From the NCBI GenBank assembly GCA_029962745.1, contig CM057151.1, positions 39,876,943-39,940,942 on the forward strand: a DNA stretch of 64,000 nt, in the 5' to 3' direction. The first letter of the stretch is position 1. The number at the start of each line of letters is the position of its first letter. A program made the position numbers and the translations under genes. A model generated the notes under the pieces. It was given only the letters and a program-made list of their open reading frames with translations. It was not told where the DNA came from and did no database searches. This DNA comes from Echinometra lucunter (lineage: Eukaryota; Echinodermata; Echinoidea; Camarodonta; Echinometridae). Positions 40,101-51,500 of the stretch are shown piece by piece.

Positions 40101-43100
40101 AGGTGAGGAAAATAAAGAAAATGAAAATAACAATCACCTAAAGTCAACAGAATATCTTGATATAGCTACACAAAAGCTCGGACATTTTAAAAAGTGCATA
40201 AGGTTCCTTGCAAAACCATATTGATCTGCTGCAATATCCACGTAAAGCAATATATTTTTGGACAGCAGAATGAATGCCTCTTTCAATACCAAAGGGGAAT
40301 GAAAATCAAATTATTGGAAGGATGCAAAATATTGAATTGTAGATAGGCAGTCTAGACATAAACACTGCCACTTTTTGCCACATTCATCTAGACTGCATTT
40401 GAATTAAAAATAAACATTGCATGCACTTCCCTTTCCAAAGTGGCTTTTACTGAAATGCAGGAATTTAAAGAATCTGAATCTGAATCAGAATGTAGGGTGC
40501 TTCAGTACAAGCTGTGAAAACAAAAATAAAAATGGAGAGAGTTACCAATCAAGTGCTCAAAAGAGCTCTAGTAAAAAAAGAATGGAAAAAAGGTCACTCT
40601 GGATATCTCACTTTCACTGTGAATTTCAATGTGAAATATACTCTCAACAGCCAATATGCAAAATACACCTAAAATTTGCCTTCCATACTTTTTTTATACA
40701 ATATGTTTAACTATACAGCGCGTATCAATAAAAACGTTTCACTTTTTAATGATCTGTCAAAATTACATTTCAAAATATTTTGGAGATTTTTTTCATTTCG
40801 ATAGATGCCCAGTATTCTCATCTATCCGCTGCCACTAGCAAAACAAATTTTTGTTCACGCTTGGGCGAACACTGCCTGATTTTATTCAGAGTGGGAAAAA
40901 TGACTTGTGCCAAATTGAAACTAGGGGGACAATCAAACCAGCATGCTGCTGTAGTCCGACTAAGTACTTCCATTCAAACAAAGTGCTCATTGCTTAAATT
41001 AATGATTGTGTTATGATAGTCTAGGACTTGTATGTCAATATTCTATCATAATTTTAATCATTTCATATATGATTACCTACATGAGCTTATGAGTGAGTTT
41101 AGGCACAGGAGTCACAGTACATGTACACATCCAATCCACATTCCACTGATGCCAGTCATTCGGTCAAGAAGTAAAGTAGGCCTATTCAAATCTCCAGATC
41201 ATTCAATAAATCAATTGAAAATTATCAACCAGCAACACTTAACCCACCAATACATCAACCAATAGATCAGTCAGTCAATTTACGGTATCAATCAATCGAA
41301 GCATCATTGAGTCATTCAGCCATTCATTCAGCCAGTCAGTCAATCAACCAGTCAATCAAAAGGGATCAGTTAATCAACAATCTATCATTCAATTGATTGA
41401 TTGATTAATTTATCAATCAACTGCTCAATCTATCGATCCGTCAATCAACCAGTTAGGCAGACAGGCAACTCTGTAGCAAAGAGCAATTCCTTTGAATGCG
41501 AGTATCTATTCAGCTGGTTTTTTTTTTATTTTGCCTCTTCTTTCAATTTGGCGCAAGTCATTTTTCATATGCTGAATAAAAACAGTCAGTGTTCACCCAA
41601 CGAAAAATTGTTTTGCTAGTTGCCCTTGAGAGATGAGAATATTGGGCATCTATCATCATGAAAAAATCTTTGAAATATTTTGAAATGCAAGTTTGACAGA
41701 TTTTTAAAAAAAGTGTAATGTTTTTATTGATACACCCTGTATATAGTTAGAAGTTGAATGCATTCTGATTTAAAATATACATCATACATGTATATTGTCT
41801 GCAGGACACAACCCCCCCCCAAAAAAAAAAAAAATACAGGGTGCTATGAAACTCCAACACCCTCGATGAAATTCATTTGGCTGCAAAATCGATCTGCATT
41901 CCTTCCATTTCTAATATCCTAAATTGGTACGTTTGCCTCTCCCCCACAAACTTTGGGAATGCTTGTTTTCACAGGAGATTGACATTTCAAATACGCAGTC
42001 CACTGAAATATCCTGGGGGTACTGGTGGCATATCGAGAAATATTCTCTCTATATATTCTTGGACACCTTACCAAGTTCAAGAACATTGCAATCAAACTAT
42101 ATATGCCTCTAAGGACCCAATCCTTCTAAGGTTTCAATCCCATCAAACAACCTACAGAAAACACAGTTTGCAAAGCAGAGCCTCAACCTTTTTTCACTAC
42201 AGCATGCAAAAATCATTGCACAAGGGCAAAACCCATAAAATGTGTCCTGTACAATAAACCCTTATTTTAATCATCTCTTTATTTCATTTAAAACTGAAAG
42301 ATTTATTGTCTAATGGCCTTTTCTTGTATAACTATCATAAGTTAATGGTGATTTCAAAAGATTTCACACATGGACAAACAATTAATGGAAAAGACTTGCA
42401 TTGTACGTCATAGATTCCAACAAATTGCATATTTAAAGGGGGTACCCAATGCTGCAACAATGTTAGTTCATTTAAAAGAGCATGATTTTATTAGCAGAAA
42501 ATCATCTGCCTAAAATTTTTTCAAAAGTCCTGTTGCCAAGGAAACCCCCAATGTGGTAAGATTTCAGGATATTTTTGACCCCTCAGCTGTGACCCAGTTT
42601 CAACTGGGCACCCGCTTTGACGTCAAAATAACGTCAAAGTGGGTACCTTGTCGCGCACTTCTAGCAAAATGCGCGCAAGGTATAATACATGTTGTACAGT
42701 CTAGCGCGCAGCACAACTGCAATGCGCGGAGCTGGGTACCCACTTTTGACTTTTACATCATACTTCATACTCAATTCTTTTGGTCAGCTCATAACTTTTT
42801 ATGAGAAAATTAGCCAAAATGCATTGATTTCGATTGAAAATCATCAAATTTTTAATGTCATTCTTCTTAGAATTCTATTATCGATCATATATCAAAAAAA
42901 AGTTTACCATTGTGTAATCCCTTTAAGGTGCATTTGGATATCCAGTAGCAAATCCCCGATGAAAATCCCTGCGTTTTTTTTCTTAGCATTCACAAATAAA
43001 GCCGTAAACCATGCCACTTACATGTATGATAATGAGATGTGCATTAATGTGTCAACGACAGTTTGCACTCAAATTTTGCCAACAGTTTTTCCAAAGTTTT

Positions 43101-45487
43101 GCAGACTAATTAACTTGTGATATCATACTTTTGTTAACTTCATAAGGGCAATTCCATGATTAAGTGGACAGTGGCCCAAACTTTATTTTTGCTCTTTCTC
43201 AAATTCAGGTCAGTTTGGGGGGTTAAAATTCATACAGAAATTGTTGATACAAAGGGGTTTCATACTCACCAAAAAAATGTTTGTCTAAAATGTCCCCTTA
43301 TAGGAGAATCCAAACCATACGAAAAATTAGATATATGGGACTACATACAGTTTTTTAGACCTACCTAGAAAAATATTGTTTCTTTTGTGAATTATTCAAC
43401 TGGATAATCTGAAGGACATTTAGTCACACCAAATTAAAAGAAAGTATTCAATAATAAGTTGTTGAAAAGGTATAAAGATCTCAAATTTTCGGACAACTCA
43501 GGAGCTTGCTTGCGCAGGGTCATTACACTCGTATTAAAAGCCCCATTCACATACGACATGGGAAACTTTCAATCTAACTTTTACTGTAGACCACCAAGAA
43601 AAAATATGCACAAAGCATGTGAGTGTGCATGGGACATTTTGTTGGGCGCAGCTCCCTCTTTTTCATTCCCACTTGCTGCTTACTCACACATTATAAAACA
43701 AACGAAACAACAACAAAACAAAACAAACAACAAACAAACAATACATTAGAGATGCCACTGTCTGATGCTGATGCCTAGCAATTGATCTGATCCTGAAATT
43801 TCGCCATTTTGATACTTTTGCAGGACAACTCTACTGGTGAAATTGCTTTTCATTACATATCTCAAAATGATTTTTATATTATTTGCTATTTCATTGTAGT
43901 TACAATTTTTACACTGAAATTCCTTTATCTGTTCGAAATTGAGTATTGTATTGCTTTTTAATGTAACCACTGCAATTCAGTCTTCGGACTGCGAGAATGG
44001 ATGTTTTTCAATATTAAAATCCTTCAATCAAAACAAAACAAAACATGCACAAGGCAATAGCCATATTAATGTGTCTCGCCATATTCGTGTGCAATCATTC
44101 TTGCAGGTAATTTTTAACACTTGACCTGACTTGACCTTTGACCTACATATGTGACCTTTGACCCCAAATAACACTGAGGTCCCTGTAAGGCATCTACCAT
44201 CCCAGTATGGTCACTAACGGGCTACTGGTTCAAAAGTTACTAACCCCTGTACAAACTTGCAGGTAAATGTTAATATTAACATTGACCACTGACCTACATA
44301 CATGACCTTTGACCCCCAAATAACATTGAGGTCCCTATAGAGCATCTACCATCCAAGTATGGTTACAAATAGGCAAATTGTCTCAAAGTTATTAGAGTTT
44401 CATAAGCATCACGGACTGACGGACGACGGATGGATAATGGAAGGACAGTCGCCGCTTAGGATCCCTCAGTCTTGCTCCACTACTTTGGCTCAACAAAAAT
44501 CAAACAAAACTATAAAAAAAAAATACAGTTTTAGTGTTTTGTTGTTGTTAAACTGAGTTATATGTGAGGCTGGGAGGAAAGCTGAAAGAAAGAAGTTGTG
44601 TCTGTGACTCTGTGCCTGCAGCATGGCCAGTTATAAGCAAAAGAACCTGAATGACCTTGCTTAGCAAATGGAGTCATCGCTGCATGTGCAACCATCCTTT
44701 GGGCAAGATGGAAGTAAAATTGATAAGGTTATCAATTTGTAGTGATTGCAAGGATACAAGTAAAGAAGAAAATTAATTGATTTTATAAAGTTTTTATATT
44801 GTTTTATCAATTATCAATTAGCAGCGATATTTAAGTAAACACTTACTTGATTGTGTGAAGTTTCTCTATTGCTGGGAAGCACTGCTTGAAGATTCCTACC
44901 ATTGTTTCATCAATCTTCCAACCTAAGGAGGACAAAAAGATGATGAACAATAAAGTGCATGTTCCATTTAAACTTAAGTTTACAACTTAATTTACATTAA
45001 TTCATATCAGCATGATATACTCATGAGGAAGTAGACATAATATGAAATAGCAATGTGATAGCACATATGTAACTAAGACAAAAAAAAATAAAAAAATAAA
45101 ATAAGGGCAATGTACATGAACATGTAAAATATTCCATTTCTTAACCATTCCAAAATATTTTCTATATTCACTTTTTGAATTTCCCCCAAATACATGTATC
45201 ATACAAGATCAAGTGGCTTTGAATGTGAAGAGTGTACTATTCCCAGGTATTCCAGCCATTTCACACTCCAAAGTACTTTGAAAAATGATAAATCACTGGT
45301 CTGAACTAAAACTTTATGGGTGATTTAAACAAAAAAGGATTCCATAACAATTAAAAAAAAAATTCTCATTTTTTATAGATTTCACTGATGCCAAAGCGGA
45401 CTCTTTGAAATATACCGATACACTGTCGTATAAAATTACAACTGCACCCCCTTCTCTCTCTCTCGTTCTCATTTCCTCTGCATCTTT

Positions 45488-45524
<37 letters not shown>

Positions 45525-48500
45525 AGTTCATAAATCATATTTGTCCATTATACTGTTCAGATCAAGTATACTGTCAATCCTACATTTCATTTCATCAGCA
45601 TTTGTCCTTTCTAGCGAAAAGGTAGAGAATGCTTATAAATCATAATGATTTTACAACCCTGAAGGATGTGACTTAGAAGACAAGCTATAACCATCACACT
45701 TGCAAAGGTACATCTGAGATTCATATCAGATTACAGTGGTTCGAAAATTGTCCTGAAGCTCGAGCCATGGGCTTTTTTCCACAGAGACTGAATAAACAAC
45801 GTAATTCAACGATAGATATAAAATTCATCGCAGGTGATGAATATTTGAAAGACAAAACAAACTATCATATGATTCAAACTAATTTTGTCTCTTTCAAATT
45901 TAGTTCTCTAGAGAGCATCTAAATCTGATATTAGAGGTATTGAATCGAGCCAATAATATCATCATGGTTTGTGTACTGTTTGTACATGTATTCTTGTTGA
46001 CTTTGCGTTGCGCAGTTAATTAGTATTTTATTTGTAGGGTAAGCAAACAATTCATAACAATTAATGAAAGCTGGAAAAGGAAAAGAGAAAAAGAAGTTGC
46101 TAAATTATCATAAACCCATCTCCTACTGCCCAGCTGAGAAAGCAATGCTGATTTTTAGACAGCTGGAAAATATTTTATTTCAATTGACACTTCAGTAATA
46201 TTACTGGCATTGTATTTCATTGTGGTGATGCATAATTGTGTTTAATTCATTTTCTGAAGACTACTGATTTACTTCAACGAATGGCAACATATCATGGAAA
46301 CAAAGCAAAATTTCTCCATATTTATGTAGGTACTTGTAAAAATAAAAAAAAAGGAAAAGTTACACATAATCAACCACAAAAAACAATGAAGCAATTTACA
46401 TGTACAACAAAAACAAGAACAAAAAAAAATCCTAGAAACATTTACCACCTTTCATGTGAGTTATTCAATTTATATGTATATATCTTTCTTTTTTTTCAAT
46501 ATTTTTTTTTCAAACTAGTCTTTTATTCAACTTACTCATTTATCTTATTTCTTTTTTTCCAATAATTAATCATTTATATACATGTACCCAGTTACTTCAT
46601 TACTTTACATTAAATCATTTATTATCATTTGGGGGATGAAGACTACCTTTTATCTATAATCTATTACCTGTAACCAATTACTTAATCCACTTTAATTAAT
46701 CTAATTTTTATCATGGGGGGGGGGGGGGGGGACTCTTATGCACTATAACAGAAGTAACTTTGTAGTACATGTAGAAGTATTGAAAAATTTTGTTACAATA
46801 TCATTATTAATTCTAATCAACATGATCATTATTACCATTTTTACTACTATTATTATTATTATCAGTTATCATTATCACTATTATCAGTATTAGCATTGTC
46901 ATTTTTATTATCATTTAAATTTTTTCATCATTATCATCCGCATCATCACTATCAGTTTGAAAATGCATTTATTTATCTTTTTATTTACTGATTTACCTAT
47001 TTTCATTACGTATTAATTTTTTTGTTTTGTTTGTATGTTTTCTTTTTTTTTTTCCTTGGGGGGGGGGTGTACACATGTCTTTCATGTCTTTTCATTACAT
47101 ATTAATTTTTTTGTTTTGTTTGTATGTTTTCTTTTTTTTTCTTTTTTTTTTCTTGGGGGGGGGGGGGTGTACTCATGTCTTTCATATAGGGGCCAGTCAT
47201 CATAAGTTTACACCATATACATGTACAAAACAACTCCATAATCCAGGTTCACTGGGATACATTCCAGATAATAGTCTTATCTTTTGCAGTTTTATTTCTA
47301 GCTGACAGTTAGTTTCAGATATCCACGGAAATAAAAGACAAAAATGGACCAATCTACTTGATGAATGCTGGGCAGACAGGTTAGAAACAACATGGTGATC
47401 CAGTGTATATATAAATGTTGATTAATCACTAAAAAGCTTTTTTTCCATTCCTACCCTTCTACTGTGATTCCAATCAGACCTTCAACAATCCAGAAAAAAA
47501 GTGTATCTAGACATGATTTCGACACATATACATATACATTTGTATCTCATGACATCTTTATTTCTAAATTACATGTACGCATTATTTCTTGCAAACAAAA
47601 GGAAAACCAAGGCTGGGTTGGGAAAAGCTTAATTTCTTTTGTATATCCAAACAGATCTTTCTCTATGGATTTTGTTGGCTACATTCATCATACTGGTAAT
47701 ACTACATGTACTACTTTAACTTAATATAATTTACAACTTCAAATCCTCATCCCCACGAAAAGAATAAAGTTGACAATGTACATGTAACCAAACATGATCT
47801 ACTAGACTGACAAAAATGATAAGACCACTTTATTACAAAATTTGCAAAGCTGAAATCCTGCTCTTCCTTTCAAAGGCAATTAAACATGACCTTGAAAGAA
47901 AATACTGCAGATGCGAAAACTGTTCTTGCAGTTTCGAAGTGATGATGCTCCTTCACACTATCTTACTGCAGCCTCCTGCTTTATCAATTTCCAATACTAG
48001 TCTGTCATACTGTGGAACATTCCTGAGAGCAATTAGTACTGCAATCACACACGCGATACAGATCTGTGACACGTCCCAAATAGTCTTTCCACACACCAAC
48101 CCATTACTAAAACAGACACTATTTTTTATATTCACTGCTCAGATAAGTTTGATTCGCTACAGGGCAATTCCATGGTAACTGACATTACCAAGATAGTGTA
48201 CCAGTGGTATTGTTCATATTGTAGTTTCGTGAATGACACTTGCTTCGGCTTTTAATTACTAAAGATAAATAAGTTGATAATGGGAAAGAAACACATGGAC
48301 AGTTTTCATCTCAAACTGCATGGCTTATCACACAGCAAGTGAAAAAGGGGCCGGTAACTGACGTTACGCAATAAGACATGGAAAACGATGGTGTCGAATC
48401 AAATTTATATATCTCATGTCTCAGACTTGTACGGATTATGTAATTCATTTGACATTACACCTAGGTTCCTGGGAAGAGATGTGCAAAATAATGAGCCATT

Positions 48501-51500
48501 TGAATAATTTGTTTTAGTGCCATGAAAAATTTACTGAAGACATGTTGATAACTGACATTACGTAACTGACGTTACACTTCAATTCAGCATAGGTTTTGCA
48601 CATTTCCATTAGTGTTTCATTCATTAACTACTCAAAATCTGTTAAAGTAATCCATCAAAATCAATTAAATAAAAACAGATATGAGAAAAATGAGTAAATA
48701 TCAGAATAAGAGGCATTTAAAGCACTTTTCCCTGATCATAGTCCCATATGTGCAATTTTTTGTTTGTTTATGTCATTCTCTGTAAGAAGGTCGAATTGCA
48801 AATTTTTTTTATCTTAAATGTTTATTTGTAACAAAAAGAAGAGCTCTGTAGTGATTTTAGATTTTAATTTGGAATTAACAGGTCACAGTGCGACTTCAAA
48901 TTTTGAGCTCTGTGTCCCATATGTTGTGGATTTGCCTTACAGTGCTGCAACAGAGGCTAAACCATGAGTAGCTAGTTACATTGCACATGTATGCCCTAGA
49001 TTATTGCATCAAACATTGCCTGATTTCTCCTCCTTTTTCCCTGTGCTGTGATTGTGCCATAAATGCTTCAAACTTAGAAGAATCCAGGGTTCTCAAATAC
49101 ACCTTTATCATTTCAATGTCCGTAATTTACCTTGATTTCCTTAATTTCCATACTAATTTACATGACCCGACTCATATGTCCATATCACTTATGAAATTGA
49201 CATCATTGCAATCTATCAAAATGTCTCTGATAATGCATCCCTACAAGGGATGATAGTGACAAACTTATTCCTAAAAAGAAAATTTACACCTTAACAATTA
49301 TTTTTGAAAACCACCTTTACTGTACAATGCAACATTTTCATTTTGCCTGCAGAATACAAGAAAGACAATGGTATTATTCAAGAGCTATTGCAACTAGCTC
49401 TCAAAAGACATACATGTACATATATAGTATGACTGCACATGTACATATATGCCTTTTTCTAAATTTCAAGACAAACAAGGCAAACGCCAAGCGTTGTCTC
49501 GCCTGCATATTGCAGTCATGAAGAGACTGCATGTCAAAACTATGCTATATGACTTCTGAGGCTGTCAGCAGTTTAGGGGGTGAATTGTGGTTCTGACAGT
49601 TGACATATGCAATAATGGCATAGGCCTACTTTATCCCTAGGAAATCAGATAAGAATGCTGTTAATACTATGAAGCTATAATTATTTCCATGCAAGTAAGG
49701 AAATGAATGTTAGTGAAAAAGAATGTAACTGATAATAATGTGAGTAAAATTGTAAAATTAGATTAATTATTAAGGTGTTATGGCAAACTTATTGTTTGAA
49801 AAATGGTATGAATTTGGTGATTCCACGTCAAAGCTATAGAAAGTTATTAGGTGTACAACATAGCACAGTGCCAGTTATGAAAAGTTCATTGACCTTTGAC
49901 CTTTGACCTTAATCAAATTCAACTCACATTCGAACTTGACCTGCACCTTCAAGAGATGGACCTCTCATATGAATTTGGCAATCCTACCTCGAAGGTATAG
50001 AAAGTTATTGTGTGTACAACATAGCACAGTGCCAGTCATGGAAAGTTCATTGACCTTTGACCTCTGACCTTATTCAAATTCAACTCATACTCAAACTTGA
50101 CCTGTGCCTTCAAGAGATGTACCTCTGGTATAAATTTGGTGATCCCACCTCGAAGCTATAGAAAGTTATTGTGTGTACAACACAGCACAGTGCCAGTCAT
50201 GGAAAGTTCATTGACCTTTGACCTTAATCAAATTCAACTCACATTCGAACTTGACCTGCACCTTCAAGAGATGGACCTCTTGTATGAATTTGGCAATCCT
50301 ACCTCGAAGGTATAAAAAGTTATTGTGTGTACAATATAGCACAGTGCCAGTCATGGAAAGTTCATTGACCTTTGACCTTTGACCTTATTCAAATTCGACT
50401 CATATTCGAACTTGACCTGCGCCTTCAAGAGATGGACCTCTGGTATGAATTTGGTGATTCCACGTCAAAGCTATAGAAAGTTATTAGGTGTACAACATAG
50501 CACAGTGCCAGTTATGAAAGTTCATTGACCTTTGACCTTTGACCTTAATCAAATTCAACTCACATTCGAACTTGACCTGCACCTTCAAGAGATGGACCTC
50601 TCATATGAATTTGGCAATCCTACCTCGAAGGTATAGAAAGTTATTGTGTGTACAACATAGCAGTGCCAGTCATGGAAAGTTCATTGACCTTTGACCTCTG
50701 ACCTTATTCAAATTCAACTCATACTCAAACTTGACCTGTGCCTTCAAGAGATGTACCTCTGGTATAAATTTGGTGATCCCACCTCGAAGCTATAGAAAGT
50801 TATTGTGTGTACAACACAGCACAGTGCCAGTCATGGAAAGTTCATTGACCTTTGACCTTTGACCTTAATCAAATTCAACTCACATTCGAACTTGACCTGC
50901 ACCTTCAAGAGATGGACCTCTTGTATGAATTTGGCAATCCTACCTCGAAGGTATAAAAAGTTATTGTGTGTACAATATAGCACAGTGCCAGTCATGGAAA
51001 GTTCATTGACCTTTGACCTTTGACCTTATTCAAATTCGACTCATATTCGAACTTGACCTGCGCCTTCAAGAGATGGACCTCTGGTATGAATTTGGTGATC
51101 CCACCTTAAAGCTATAGAAAGTTATTGGGTGTACAACACAATTGTTGACGACGACGCCGACGACGCCGCCGACGACGCCGACGACGCCGACACCGGAAAT
51201 AGTGATACCTATGTCTCGCTCCGCTACGCAGGCGAGACAAAAACAAAGTACCTCCCTCTTTCTTTCTTCTCCTTTTTTTGCTTGGACTGGAAAGGCATTC
51301 TGGGCCCCGTAACACAAAGCTTAGCAACTGATTGTAGAATTGATTTTTACGATTGATTGCATTGATCACTATGTGCAATCAGTCATAAAAATCAATCACA
51401 CGATCAATCGCTAAGCTTTGTGTTATGGGGCCCTGGGAACTGTTTCTTGAAACTCTTCGTAAAGTTACGAATGACTTTACGAACGACTTGAATATGAAGT

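Noticed and set aside
51112..51378. Arg-rich and Asp-rich frames around 35145-35400 and 51066-51378
   Set aside because: They are produced by the GAC/GCC triplet tract and transposon ends, are repeated in both element copies, and have no gene-like context.
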